From Acidovorax sp. Leaf78 (GTDB lineage: Bacteria > Pseudomonadota > Gammaproteobacteria > Burkholderiales > Burkholderiaceae_C): a stretch of 64,000 nucleotides of DNA. The stretch spans positions 952,057-1,016,056 of the forward strand of contig NZ_LMLZ01000020.1 of the NCBI RefSeq assembly GCF_001422735.1. Direction: 5' to 3'. Of the stretch, positions 25,288 through 34,410 are shown piece by piece. The position numbers and the translations under genes were made by a program. The notes beneath the pieces were generated by a model. It had not been told where the DNA came from. It was given only the letters and a program-made list of their open reading frames with translations, and did not search any database. Position 1 is the stretch's first letter, and the number at the start of each line of letters is the position of its first letter.

Positions 25288-26433
25288 ATGAAATGTCCAA
25301 CCTGCCAGTGGCACAACCCCGGCGAAGCAACCCAATGCGTGATGTGCCGAACCCCACTGGCCAGCGGCGGTGAGCCTGACTTCACTACGGCCTTCGCGCA
25401 GCAGCCTGCACCCGCCGCAGCGGCCACACCGGTCGCCGTCCTCCTGGCCACCGACCTGAGCCGCACCGTCGCCACCGTGATCGATGGCGTGCAGATGCTC
25501 GTCTCAGCCGCGGTGTGGCTGGTGGTGGTGTGGGATATGTCCTGGTCCATCTGGCCCAAGCTGCTGGGTGCCGTGGTGCTGTTTTTCCTGCCGGCGCTAC
25601 TCGACGCAGGACCTGGATCGCTGGGCAAACGGTGCCTGAAGATTCAGGTGGTGACAACGCGTGGTGAAAAGCCGTCGCTCGCCACCAGCATCTGGCGGCA
25701 CTTCATCAAGTACGTATTGCACATCGCACTGCCCATTGTGTGGAAGCTGATCGAGCCGTGGCTGACGGGCGGTCGGCACCTTCACGATGTGTGGGCGGGC
25801 ACCACGGTCATCGAGCGCTTGCCTGCCAGTGCCCGTGCAGCCCGCGCCGCGCCGGAGCTGTTTCATGAAGCGTTGATCGCGCAGGCCCAGGGCGCGGAGG
25901 CCGGCGCAGCGCCACAGGCCCCGGTGCGGGCCGATGTGAAGAACGCCAGGCAGCAAGTCACGCGGGCGTCCAGGGCGTTCGATGTGTTCAAGAGCCTGCT
26001 GGCCTGGTGCATTGCGGGTGCGTTGCTGTGGCTCTTTGTCCCCGCAGTGTGGTCTCTGTACCAGGAGTCTCAGGACCCCACCATGTCTGCCGTGTCAGAC
26101 GCCAAGGCCGCTACCAAAAAGCTCACGCACCTGCTCAGCCAGCGATTCGAGCAAGGCCAAAGCCTGGAGCTCGACTGGAGCGACCCTGCCTTGGCAGCGC
26201 TGGAGGCAGAGATGGGCGCAGTGTTCACCCGCATCACCACCGAGCCGCGCGGGCCCGTCACGCTGCAGATCAAGAGCGGGCCGGTGGCGGGCAAACACAT
26301 CGTTCTTGCGCCGGAGTACAACTTCAGCAAGAAGGCCATCAAAAAGTGGACCTGCGGCAGCCCGGACATCGAGCGGGCCCAGTTGCCCACCGGCTGCAAG
26401 GCCACGCTGAGCACGGCGCCTACCACCCCTTAA
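25288..26433 (+). CDS. RDD-family membrane protein with N-terminal zinc ribbon
   Basis: 381 residues. Residues 3-20 carry a zinc ribbon (Cys3, Cys6, Cys17, Cys20). Residues about 60-175 form an RDD domain with membrane helices and the conserved GPGSLGKRCLKIQVV and GRHLHDVWAGTTVI segments. A third membrane helix (about 235-255) is followed by a C-terminal domain of about 120 residues ending in a region with two Cys (KKWTCGS, PTGCKATL) reminiscent of pilin C-termini. RDD proteins are suspected transporters or membrane-organising proteins. It stands 55 bases before a Sel1 protein in the same direction. Confidence 0.75.
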   Translation: MKCPTCQWHNPGEATQCVMCRTPLASGGEPDFTTAFAQQPAPAAAATPVAVLLATDLSRTVATVIDGVQMLVSAAVWLVVVWDMSWSIWPKLLGAVVLFFLPALLDAGPGSLGKRCLKIQVVTTRGEKPSLATSIWRHFIKYVLHIALPIVWKLIEPWLTGGRHLHDVWAGTTVIERLPASARAARAAPELFHEALIAQAQGAEAGAAPQAPVRADVKNARQQVTRASRAFDVFKSLLAWCIAGALLWLFVPAVWSLYQESQDPTMSAVSDAKAATKKLTHLLSQRFEQGQSLELDWSDPALAALEAEMGAVFTRITTEPRGPVTLQIKSGPVAGKHIVLAPEYNFSKKAIKKWTCGSPDIERAQLPTGCKATLSTAPTTP

Positions 26434-26488
26434 TTTGATTGGTGGCCGCCACTTCAGCGCGGCGCCGATCGCACCCAGACACTTACCG

Positions 26489-28096
26489 ATGATGATGACT
26501 GCTTTGTCCCAGCACCAACACCTTCTCGACCCTGTCGTTCTCAACCACCCCCAACGGCAATTTGCCTTGAAGGTGATGGACCTGCTCAAGGCCCGGCAGT
26601 TCGACGCGCTGCAGGCGCTGCTGGCGCCCAGCTGGGCGGCGTTCGAGTCGGGTGCGTTGTCTGACCTGGGGCTGTCACGCACGTGGTCCCACATGGGCTT
26701 GCAGCGGGCCGATCTGATCGAGCCCGCCCAGGCGTGGGTGCAGGCGTACCCCCACAGCTTTGCGGCCCTGCTGTTCGCAGCGCAATTGCACTGCGTCGTG
26801 GCCTGGCAAGCGCGCGGTACTTGCACGGTCGATGCCACCAGCGAAAAACAGTTTGCGGTGATGCAGCAGTACTTCGATGCGGCGTTTCCGTACCTGCACC
26901 GCGCCCTGGCGGCGGCCGCTCGGCCCACGCTGGCCATCGCGGTCGGGATCACCATGGCGCGTGCCGGCAGCGATGATCCTGAGCACGACTACATCGCACT
27001 GGCCCAGCCCCACTTGCCGCACAGCCCGGTGCTGTATGGCCGCCTGATGTGGGCGCTGAACCCCAAGTGGGGCGGGTCGCTGGCAGAGGTCGACGCGTTG
27101 TTCCGCGCTGCACAGCAGTGGAGTGCATCGTGGCCTGAAGAGGAGCGCAAACGTGTGCATGCTACCCACCGGTCAGAACTGGCAGACGTCGAGGAGTGCA
27201 ACGGTGATTCGGACCGCGCCATCGCCTTGCTCAACGGCATCCTGCACGAAGCGCCCGACTTCGACGCAGCGCATTCCCAACTGGCCAGCCAATACCGTTA
27301 CCAGGACCAGATGCAGCTGGCCGTGGACCACCTGCTGCGCGCCGTGCGCATCACGCCGGTGGCGGACCGGTTCGACCGGCTGGGCGACTACTACGAAGCG
27401 CTGGGCCAACAAGACGTCGCCATGGCGTATTTTGAAGAGGCCATGCTGTGGGGCAGTGGCAGCGCGGCGGGCTCCGTGGCGAATTGGCTGAGCGACCAGC
27501 TCAAGACCGCACGCGCCGACCAGCGCCCCGCGATCGAAGAGCAGCTGGGGCGGGTGGCCTCCTACGGCATGCAGCAGTTTTCGCCCAGAACCATGTTCGT
27601 GATGGGTGCCATCGAGTTCTTTCAGCGCGGCGACGATGCCGCCAAGTTGCGCGCGTACGACTGGTGGCGCGAAGCCGCGCGATGGGGACACAGCGGTGCC
27701 ATGTTCAACCTGGGCATCGCGCACTTCGACGGCGAAGAGGGCCAGCCGTTGAACAAGGCTTTGGCCATGCAGTACTGGGCACGGTCGGCTGCGCTGGGTC
27801 ATCTGTCATCCCACGAGCGCCTGGGCAAGGCGCTGCTCGCGGGCGACGGCATTGCGCAAGACCTTGAAAGCGCTGCCTACCACCTGGAGATTGCGGCCGA
27901 TGGAGACAACGTCTATGCCATGCGCGACTGGATTGGTTGCCTGTGGTTCGGTCGGGGCACGCCGCAGGACCGAGGCGCTGCCAAGCAGTTGCTGCAACGC
28001 CTGAAGGCGCTGAGCCCGGATATGTACGAGTCGGCCCGCGAGCGCATCGGCTTGGGCGCCAGCATCAAGAACTTTGTCGGCAAGCTGTTCGGCTAG
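26489..28096 (+). CDS. DUF4034-like/Sel1-repeat protein
   Basis: 535 residues from ATG 26489. The N-terminal half resembles the DUF4034 region found in TPR-type proteins (GRLMWALNPKWGGS). The middle has TPR-like helices (DFDAAHSQLASQYRYQDQ), and the C-terminal third has Sel1 repeats (WWREAARWGHSGAMFNLGIA, YWARSAALGHLSSHERLGKA, HLEIAADGDNVYAMRDWIG). Such proteins are protein-protein scaffolds. It has no signal peptide. An in-frame TTG at 26435 is a less likely start. Confidence 0.75.
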   Translation: MMMTALSQHQHLLDPVVLNHPQRQFALKVMDLLKARQFDALQALLAPSWAAFESGALSDLGLSRTWSHMGLQRADLIEPAQAWVQAYPHSFAALLFAAQLHCVVAWQARGTCTVDATSEKQFAVMQQYFDAAFPYLHRALAAAARPTLAIAVGITMARAGSDDPEHDYIALAQPHLPHSPVLYGRLMWALNPKWGGSLAEVDALFRAAQQWSASWPEEERKRVHATHRSELADVEECNGDSDRAIALLNGILHEAPDFDAAHSQLASQYRYQDQMQLAVDHLLRAVRITPVADRFDRLGDYYEALGQQDVAMAYFEEAMLWGSGSAAGSVANWLSDQLKTARADQRPAIEEQLGRVASYGMQQFSPRTMFVMGAIEFFQRGDDAAKLRAYDWWREAARWGHSGAMFNLGIAHFDGEEGQPLNKALAMQYWARSAALGHLSSHERLGKALLAGDGIAQDLESAAYHLEIAADGDNVYAMRDWIGCLWFGRGTPQDRGAAKQLLQRLKALSPDMYESARERIGLGASIKNFVGKLFG

Positions 28097-28143
28097 CCCG
28101 TCGTACGCCAAGGCCTGCCGCCTGCGCTGACTGCAGCGCCACG

Positions 28144-29127
28144 TCAGGCCGAATGGCGGGGGACTGCAACTTGCGAGGGGCCTTCGCTGGCGTTGCCCTG
28201 GCGCGGCGCCACTGGGCTGCCCCGCTTGCTGATCAGCAACACCCCCGCCAGCACCAGCGCAGCCCCCGCCATCTGCGGCCAGGACAGCGGCTCGTCCAGC
28301 AGCCAGCAACCGAAGAAGATCGTAAGGATGGGGCCCAGCGTGCCCACCAGCGCGGTTTGGGCTGCGCCGATGCGGCGGATGGCTGCGGATGTCATGAACA
28401 CCGGCAGCACGGTGGAAAACACCGCCATGCCCAGCGCGTGAAGGTAGACCGGTGCCGGCTGCACCAGGGCGCCCACCGGTTGCGACACCATGAAGTGCAG
28501 CAGCGTCGCGCCGGTGGAGACCAGCATGGCCAGCGCGGTGAAGCGCGCCGCGCCCAGCCTGCGGATGGCAGGCTCGCTGCCGGCCTGGTAGAACGCGTAC
28601 GACACCGCCGAGCCGAACACGAAGCCTGCGCCCAGGAACACGGCGCGGGTGTCGCCCGCGATCTGCAGGTCGTGCGCAAAGGCCAGGCCGATGCCGGCGT
28701 AGGACAGCAGCAGCGCCCCCATCTCGCGGCGGGATGCCCGCTTGCCCATGAAGAGCACACCGATCACAATGGTGAGCGTGGGGTAGGTGAACAGGATCAG
28801 TCGCTCCAGGCTGGCAGTGATGTACTGCAGGCCGATGAAGTCGAGGATGCTGGCGCCGTAGTAGCCCAGCAGCCCCAGCGCGACGATGGCCAGCCAGTCG
28901 CGCCCGCTCAGGGGCGCGAGCTGCCGGCTGGCACGCCAGCCGACCCAGGCGAACACGGGCACGGAAAACGCCATGCGCAGGCACAGCAAGGTGACCGAAT
29001 CCACGGGGACGGCCTGCGGCACGGCGTAGGCCAGCTTCACAAAGATGGCCTTGAACGAAAAGCCCAGTGCAGCCAGGATGGCGAGGGCAAGACCAAGGCG
29101 TTCGGCGGACCAGTTCTTCCAGGGCAT
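28144..29127 (-). CDS. EamA-family (DMT) exporter
   Basis: 327 residues from ATG 29127, with about ten hydrophobic helices arranged as two EamA repeats (LALAILAALGFSFKAIFVKL at the start, second repeat from about residue 165). The family exports amino acids or related metabolites across the inner membrane. It is divergent from a LysR regulator 150 bases away that probably controls it. Confidence 0.88.
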   Translation of the reverse strand: MPWKNWSAERLGLALAILAALGFSFKAIFVKLAYAVPQAVPVDSVTLLCLRMAFSVPVFAWVGWRASRQLAPLSGRDWLAIVALGLLGYYGASILDFIGLQYITASLERLILFTYPTLTIVIGVLFMGKRASRREMGALLLSYAGIGLAFAHDLQIAGDTRAVFLGAGFVFGSAVSYAFYQAGSEPAIRRLGAARFTALAMLVSTGATLLHFMVSQPVGALVQPAPVYLHALGMAVFSTVLPVFMTSAAIRRIGAAQTALVGTLGPILTIFFGCWLLDEPLSWPQMAGAALVLAGVLLISKRGSPVAPRQGNASEGPSQVAVPRHSA

Positions 29128-29276
29128 GGGGGATTTGTGCGGCAAGGCAGTGCGTTCAGATCGTGTGAAATCTTCGAACGCTGTGTGTGCTTTGCATCGG
29201 CATGGAGTGATAAGGGGTTGCATGGTGCCCTGGAGAGCAGTCATGCACAATTGCCCATCCCGCAACCCTGCGTTCG

Positions 29277-30194
29277 TTGCAGACGAACGATGCCAGGACG
29301 CCCTTGAACTACGACCTCACCGATCTGCGCCTCTTTGTTGCCATGGCCGAGGAGCGCAACCTCACACGCGGCGCCGCCCGCGCCTACCTGGCACCGTCGT
29401 CCGCCAGCCACCGGCTGCGGCGGCTGGAGGAGGCGCTGAACACCACGCTGTTCGAGCGCCAGACGCGCGGCCTGGCGCTCACGCGCGCGGGCGAGGCGCT
29501 GCTGCGCAATGCGCGGCAGGTGCTGGCCAGCATTGAGCAGATGCACGCCAATCTGTCGCCCTTTGCCACCGGCATCCGTGGCCATGTGAGCCTGTGGGCC
29601 AACACGCACGCCACCCACACTTTTCTGCCGGACGACTTGGCGGGGTTCCTGAAGCGGCATCCGCAGGTCAGCGTGAGCCTGGAGGAGCGCACCAGCGCAG
29701 AGATCGTGGTCGCGGTGGCCAGCGGCGAGATCGAGGTGGGGGTGCTGGCCGACAGCGGCACGGGCGCGGGGGTGGAGCTGGCCCCCTACCGGCAGGACCG
29801 CCTGGTGCTCATCGTCCCCGCAGGCCACGCACTGGCTGCGCGCGCCAAGGTGGGGTTTGCCGAAGTGCTGGACCACGCCTTCGTCATGCTGCACGCCGGC
29901 TCGGCCATCCACACTTTCACCATGAATGCAGCGGCCGCCCTGGGCCGGCACCTGGATGTGCGCATTCAGGTGCGCAGCTTCGAGGCCGTGTGCCGCATGG
30001 TGGGGGCGGGCGTGGGCATTGGCCTGGTGCCCCGCGGTGCGGTGCCGGCCGCGGGCCTGAGCGAGCCGCCCGTGGTGGTGGAGATGGACGAGCCCTGGGC
30101 GCAGCGCGACCTGCAGATCTGCGTGCGCCGCGGTGTAGTGCTGTCGGGCTTTGCGCAGGCGCTGGTGGATGCGCTGCGCGCTGGGTCGCACTGA
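29277..30194 (+). CDS. LysR-family transcription regulator
   Basis: About 305 residues. Helix-turn-helix: LRLFVAMAEERNLTRGAARA...PSSASHRLRRLEEAL, followed by a type 2 periplasmic-binding effector domain. No ATG is available: the frame opens at TTG 29277, and TTG 29304, with AGGA upstream, is an alternative. Its best-supported target is the divergent EamA exporter. Confidence 0.88.
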   Translation: MQTNDARTPLNYDLTDLRLFVAMAEERNLTRGAARAYLAPSSASHRLRRLEEALNTTLFERQTRGLALTRAGEALLRNARQVLASIEQMHANLSPFATGIRGHVSLWANTHATHTFLPDDLAGFLKRHPQVSVSLEERTSAEIVVAVASGEIEVGVLADSGTGAGVELAPYRQDRLVLIVPAGHALAARAKVGFAEVLDHAFVMLHAGSAIHTFTMNAAAALGRHLDVRIQVRSFEAVCRMVGAGVGIGLVPRGAVPAAGLSEPPVVVEMDEPWAQRDLQICVRRGVVLSGFAQALVDALRAGSH

Positions 30195-30260
30195 TTCGGC
30201 GTGGCTCGGACGGCATCACTCTGACAGAGCCTGCCGGAGCGGGTGCTCAGCGTTCTGCGC

Positions 30261-30686
30261 TCAGCAGTCCGCAGCTTCGGGCAGCTTGGCGATCACCTTG
30301 ATCTCGAACTGAAAGCCATACAGCCATGTCACGCCGATGCCGGTGAGCGTGGGGTGCGGCGCGTTGCCCCAGTATTCGCCGACCACTTCCCACGCGGCCT
30401 CGAAGTGCTTTTCAGGGTCCACCATGAACACCGTCACGTCGATCACGTCGTCGAAGGTGCAGCCTGCGGCTTGCAGGATGGCGTTCAGATTCTCGAACGC
30501 CAGCCGCACCTGGGCCTGGTAGTCGGGCTCGGGCGAGCCGTCGGGGCGGCTGCCGACCTGGCCGGAGACGAACAGAAAGCCGTTGGACCGGATGGCGGGC
30601 GAGTAGCGGTTCTTCTCGTAGAGCGCCTGGCGGCCGGGCGGAAAGACCACGTCGCGGGGAGACGTCGAGGGCATGGTCGAGGGCAT
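30261..30686 (-). CDS. RidA/YjgF-family protein
   Basis: 141 residues from ATG 30686 (AAGGA eight bases upstream). It has the RidA pattern NGFLFVSGQVGSRPDG and AFENLNAILQAAG. The conserved Arg that binds the enamine/imine carboxylate in true RidA is not obvious near the C-terminus, so it belongs to a Rid subfamily of uncertain activity. It is divergent from the LysR gene at 30841, which is its likely regulator. Confidence 0.87.
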   Translation of the reverse strand: MPSTMPSTSPRDVVFPPGRQALYEKNRYSPAIRSNGFLFVSGQVGSRPDGSPEPDYQAQVRLAFENLNAILQAAGCTFDDVIDVTVFMVDPEKHFEAAWEVVGEYWGNAPHPTLTGIGVTWLYGFQFEIKVIAKLPEAADC

Positions 30687-30840
30687 GGGGATATTCCTTT
30701 TCGGTGGGCCGTGTCGGCCCGGGTTGTCGATGCCCTGCAATTTATCGGCGCGCCCGCCGGGGATAAACAGGCCAGCCTGTCCATCACTGTTTGTAAACTC
30801 CAAACAATCGTTGGCCAATCTTCGGCAAGACAGGAGCGCT

Positions 30841-31779
30841 ATGGACCGGTTCGATGCAATGCAGGCCTTCGTGCGGGTGGTCGAATCGGGCAGCTTCACC
30901 AAGGCGGCGGACACCCTGCACGTCAGCAAGACCACGGTCACGCAGCTGGTGCAGCAGCTGGAGGCGCGGCTGCGGGTGAAGCTGCTGCACCGCACCACGC
31001 GCCGGGTGCAGGTCACCGCCGATGGCGCTGCGTACTACGAGCGCGCGGTGCGGCTGCTGGCCGACATGGACGATGCGGAAACCAGCCTGTCGAGCGCATC
31101 GGCCGCGCCCCGGGGGCGGCTGCGGGTGGACGTGCCCAGCCCGCTGGCCCGGCTGATCCTGGTGCCGACCCTGCCGCAGTTCCATGCGCAGTATCCCGAC
31201 ATCCAGCTCGACATGGGCGTGAGCGACCGCATGGTCGACCTCATCGGCGACAACGTGGATTGCGTGGTGCGCGGGGGAGAGATCCAGGACCAGTCGCTCA
31301 TCGCGCGGCGGGTGGGCGATTTGCAGCTGGGCGTGTACGCGGCCCCTGCGTACCTGGAGCGCGCCGGGATGCCAGCGCACCCGAAGGACCTGGAGGACAC
31401 GCACCACCGCGTGGTGGGATTCCTGTGGTCGCGCTCGGGCAAGACCTTTCCGTATGCGATGCGGCGCGGTGCAGAGGACGTGCAGGTGCAGGGCCGCTAT
31501 GTGCTGGCGGTGGACGACGGCAATGCCTACCAGGCCGCGGGGCTGGCGGGCATGGGCATCCTGTGGTTGCCGCATTACATCGCCCAGCCGCATCTGGGCA
31601 CTGGCGAGCTGGTGCCTTTGTTCCAGGACTGGGCGCTGGACACCATGCCGCTGTACGTGGCCTACCCACCCAACCGCCACGTGAGCGCCAAGGCGCGGGT
31701 GTTCATCGACTGGGTGGCGGCCCTGATGGCGCAGCATGCCCCGCTGGTGGGGCCGGGCGGCGGCTTGCCCCGGCCCTGA
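30841..31779 (+). CDS. LysR-family transcription regulator (CrgA-like)
   Basis: 312 residues. MDRFDAMQAFVRVVESGSFT and AADTLHVSKTTVTQLVQQLE form the winged helix-turn-helix, followed by the effector domain (PRGRLRVDVPSPLARLILVP). The start resembles the PBP2_CrgA group of LysR proteins. It is divergent to the RidA gene. Confidence 0.9.
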   Translation: MDRFDAMQAFVRVVESGSFTKAADTLHVSKTTVTQLVQQLEARLRVKLLHRTTRRVQVTADGAAYYERAVRLLADMDDAETSLSSASAAPRGRLRVDVPSPLARLILVPTLPQFHAQYPDIQLDMGVSDRMVDLIGDNVDCVVRGGEIQDQSLIARRVGDLQLGVYAAPAYLERAGMPAHPKDLEDTHHRVVGFLWSRSGKTFPYAMRRGAEDVQVQGRYVLAVDDGNAYQAAGLAGMGILWLPHYIAQPHLGTGELVPLFQDWALDTMPLYVAYPPNRHVSAKARVFIDWVAALMAQHAPLVGPGGGLPRP

Positions 31780-31824
31780 GGCAGCGCCTGCGGGTCTGCA
31801 CCGGCCCCCCAGGTCCACCCAGGA

Positions 31825-32586
31825 TCAGGCGGGTGCCAGGGTCACGGGCGCTCCGGCCGCCTTCAGCGCATTGCGCACGCGTGCGGGCGTATTGGCAGGC
31901 ACCACCAGGCCCGCCAGGGCCTTGAGCGGCGCCACCGTGAAGGCCGATGCTGCCCCCAGCTTGTCGGTTGATGCCAGCACCACCGTCTCGGCCGCGCGCT
32001 GGAGCAGGGCGCGTTTGACGGCGGCCTCCTCGAAGTCGCCTGTGGTCAGGCCCGCGTCCGCATGCACCCCGGTCACGCCCATCAGGTACAGGTCCGCACG
32101 CAACTGGGCCGCAGCTTCGACCACGCTGGCGCCCACGTTCACCATCGAGTGGCGGAACAGGCGGCCCCCCAGCACCAGCACCTCTACCTCTGTATGCCCC
32201 GCCAGCGCGACGGCTACGGCCGGACTGTGCGTGACGATGGTGGCGCGCAGCTGCAGCGGCAGGTGCTGCACAACCTGCAGCGACGTGGTGCCGCCGTCCA
32301 GGATCACCACCTGGCCGGGCTGCGCCAGCGCCGCCCCGGCGCGGCCCAGGGCGCGCTTGTCTTCGGGGGCCAGTTGCTCGCGCACCTGCAGGCTGCCCAC
32401 GGCGGCCGAGGCGGGCAGGGCGCCGCCGTGCACGCGCTGCAGCAGACCGTCGGCCGCCAGCTCGCGCAGGTCGCGGCGCACCGTGTCTTCGGAGATGCCG
32501 AGTTCGTCGCTCAGGGCTTTGGCCACGACCTGGCCGTGCTGCCGAAGGCGTTCCAGGATGAGTTGCTTGCGGTGGGTGGTCAGCAT
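31825..32586 (-). CDS. DeoR/GlpR-family transcription regulator
   Basis: 253 residues from ATG 32586. The N-terminal HTH_DeoR domain reads RKQLILERLRQHGQVVAKAL and GISEDTVRRDLRELAADGLL, and the C-terminal DeoRC sensor domain includes VILDGGTTSLQVVQHLP and LYLMGVTGVHADAGLTTGDF. The sensor type responds to phosphorylated sugars. It is divergent to the DUF4406 and NudK genes, with a near-palindrome between them, and probably regulates them. Confidence 0.92.
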   Translation of the reverse strand: MLTTHRKQLILERLRQHGQVVAKALSDELGISEDTVRRDLRELAADGLLQRVHGGALPASAAVGSLQVREQLAPEDKRALGRAGAALAQPGQVVILDGGTTSLQVVQHLPLQLRATIVTHSPAVAVALAGHTEVEVLVLGGRLFRHSMVNVGASVVEAAAQLRADLYLMGVTGVHADAGLTTGDFEEAAVKRALLQRAAETVVLASTDKLGAASAFTVAPLKALAGLVVPANTPARVRNALKAAGAPVTLAPA

Positions 32587-32637
32587 GGGAGGAAACTGGC
32601 GTTGACAAACGGGTACGGCATTACGGTTGCGTGAATT

Positions 32638-32679
32638 TGCATGTTTGTGCATGATATTGCACGAATCACGATTGTGCAA
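32638..32679. promoter_or_regulatory. TTGCAC/GTGCAA inverted repeats, probable DeoR operator
   Basis: The segment 32657-32679 pairs TTGCAC-G-AATC with GATT-GTGCAA across AC. Immediately left is a second TGCA-rich repeat (TGCATGTTTGTGCA, 32638-32651). The AT-rich stretch between the divergent DeoR and DUF4406 genes is where their promoters must lie. Confidence 0.6.
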
Positions 32680-32683
32680 AAAC

Positions 32684-33106
32684 ATGTCCACCTCGATCCC
32701 CCACGACCTCCCGCTGCTGGTGCTCATCGCTGGGCCGTATCTCTCGGGCACCGATGGCGATCCCGAAAAAATCGCCGCTAACCGCGCCCGCCTGGAGGCC
32801 GCGGCGCTGCCCATTTACGAGCGCGGGCACCTGCCGATGCTGGGCGAATGGCTGGCGCTGCCCATCATCCACGCGGCGGGTGGGCGTGAGCCGGGCGATG
32901 CGGTGTTCCACGCTTACCAGTACCCGGTGGCCGAGCGGCTGCTCGCCCGCTGTGACGCGGTGCTGCGCCTGCCCGGCGAGTCCCGTGGTGCCGACATGGA
33001 TGTGGCCCGGGCCCGTGCACGCGGTTTGCCGGTGGTGCACGACGTGGACGAGCTTCCACTGCGGCAGCTCGCTGTTACCGACGCGGCGCATGGGGTTCAA
33101 CTGTGA
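32684..33106 (+). CDS. DUF4406 / nucleoside 2-deoxyribosyltransferase-like protein
   Basis: 140 residues from ATG 32684. The N-terminal VLIAGPYLSGTDGDPEKIAANRA and RCDAVLRLPGESRGADMDVARARARGLPVV resemble the Rossmann-like fold of DUF4406 and nucleoside deoxyribosyltransferases. Its GTGA overlap with nudK shows the two are co-translated, hinting at sugar-nucleotide or nucleoside housekeeping under DeoR control (inference). Confidence 0.75.
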   Translation: MSTSIPHDLPLLVLIAGPYLSGTDGDPEKIAANRARLEAAALPIYERGHLPMLGEWLALPIIHAAGGREPGDAVFHAYQYPVAERLLARCDAVLRLPGESRGADMDVARARARGLPVVHDVDELPLRQLAVTDAAHGVQL

Positions 33107-33723
33107 GCCGCCCCGTGCCCGCCCCGGTGCCGGCCAGCACCGATCAGGTCAAGCTATTGGCGGTGGATATCCTGTCCGACCACTGGTACACGCTGCGCAA
33201 GGTCACCTTCGACCTGCGCCGCAGTGACGGCCAGTGGCAGACCTTGAGCCGCGAAGCGTATGACCGGGGCAATGGCGCGGCGCTGCTGCTGTTCGACCCG
33301 CGCCGGCAAATGGTGGTGCTGACGCGCCAGTTCCGCCTGCCGGCGTTTCTGAACGGCAGCGCCGATGGCATTCTGGTCGAGACCTGCGCGGGCCTGCTCG
33401 ACGGTGACGACCCCGAAACCTGCATCCGCCGCGAAGCCGAGGAAGAAACCGGCTACCGCGTGCGCCAGCCGCGCAAGGTGTTCGAGGCCTACATGAGCCC
33501 GGGCTCCGTCACTGAAAAGCTCCACTTCTTCGTGGCCGAATACGAGCCGGCAGACCGCATCCGCAGCGGGGGCGGGCTGGCCGACGAAGGGGAGGACATC
33601 GAGGTCATCGAGATGCCGCTGGCCGAAGCCCTGGCTGGCATTGGCACCGGTGCCATCGAGGATGGCAAGACGGTGATGCTGCTGCAGCATGTGGCGTTGA
33701 TGCTGCAGAGCGCGGCGGGGTAG
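33103..33723 (+). CDS. nudK: GDP-mannose pyrophosphatase NudK-like Nudix hydrolase
   Basis: 206 residues with a GTG start at 33103 that overlaps the previous stop as GTGA. The Nudix box spans GLLDGDDPETCIRREAEEET and the following GYRV (G-x5-E-x7-REUxEExGU). Several flanking segments match E. coli NudK closely: ILSDHWYTL, REAYDRGNGAALLL, YMSPGSVTEKLHFFVAEY, EDIEVIEMPL and DGKTVMLLQ. It hydrolyses GDP-mannose or related nucleoside-diphosphate sugars with Mg. Confidence 0.88.
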   Translation: MSRPVPAPVPASTDQVKLLAVDILSDHWYTLRKVTFDLRRSDGQWQTLSREAYDRGNGAALLLFDPRRQMVVLTRQFRLPAFLNGSADGILVETCAGLLDGDDPETCIRREAEEETGYRVRQPRKVFEAYMSPGSVTEKLHFFVAEYEPADRIRSGGGLADEGEDIEVIEMPLAEALAGIGTGAIEDGKTVMLLQHVALMLQSAAG

Positions 33724-33824
33724 GGACGCGCGAGGGAATCAGGTGGGGAAACTCGCGGTGGGGTCGCGGTGCTCCGCTTTCAGGGCGCTGCCCACCCATT
33801 GCAGCCCACAGCCCCTGCCGAAGG

Positions 33825-34076
33825 TCAGGCCTTCTTCTTGATCAGCCCGTAGATCACCAGCAGCACGATGGCGCCGATGATCGATGCGATCCAGCCCACC
33901 GGCGCTTCGGGTGCATACCAGCCCATCGCCACACCTACATAGCGCGCGACAAACGCCCCTGCGATGCCCAGCAACGTGGTCATGATCAAGCCCAGCTTGT
34001 CGTCGCCCGGCTTCAGGGCCCGCGCGATCAGTCCCACGATGAAGCCGACGATGATGGTTCCGATGATTGAAAACAT
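33825..34076 (-). CDS. GlsB/YeaQ/YmgE-family small membrane protein
   Basis: 83 residues, three membrane helices with glycine-rich faces (SIIGTIIVGFIVGLIARALK, LIMTTLLGIAGAFVARYVGV, GWIASIIGAIVLLVIYGLI) and a KKK tail. This is the transglycosylase-associated/general-stress family. ATG 34076 has an AAGGAA ribosome site. A paralogue of identical length is at 52176-52427. Confidence 0.9.
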   Translation of the reverse strand: MFSIIGTIIVGFIVGLIARALKPGDDKLGLIMTTLLGIAGAFVARYVGVAMGWYAPEAPVGWIASIIGAIVLLVIYGLIKKKA

Positions 34077-34410
34077 GAGGTTCCTTGGTTGAGGTCTTTG
34101 GCTGAAGTTGAGGCCGTGCCATGCCTTGGCAGCGAATGTAATGGCATTTGCTGCCAGGCCTTGGGTGGGCGATCGATAGCCCATTGGTTTGAGCTTTGGT
34201 CACGGCCGAACATCGTCGCACTGGTCGATGACGGTGGCTGTAGGTGGATGCTGAATCGCGAGTGAAGGGAAACCGCCGAGTGCACGCCTGCACCACCGCC
34301 CCGCGCGCGATAATCCGGTGCTATTGATTCCGTAGCTGTCCGCGCGCATCCATCCAGCGGTAGCGGCTGTTTTTATCATCTCCCCGGTTGTTCCTCACCT
34401 CAACGCTCCC
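34077..34410. other. Intergenic region with a family B repeat
   Basis: 334 bases between the GlsB protein and the divergent methyltransferase gene. Apart from the repeat at 34321 I see no gene or terminator. It must hold both promoters. Confidence 0.6.
34321..34374 (+). repeat. Dispersed intergenic repeat, family B
   Basis: A divergent copy: 'ctattgattccgtagctg' then 'ccatccagcggtagcggc'. It ends 36 bases before the methyltransferase start, so it will be in that gene's promoter or leader. Confidence 0.65.
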
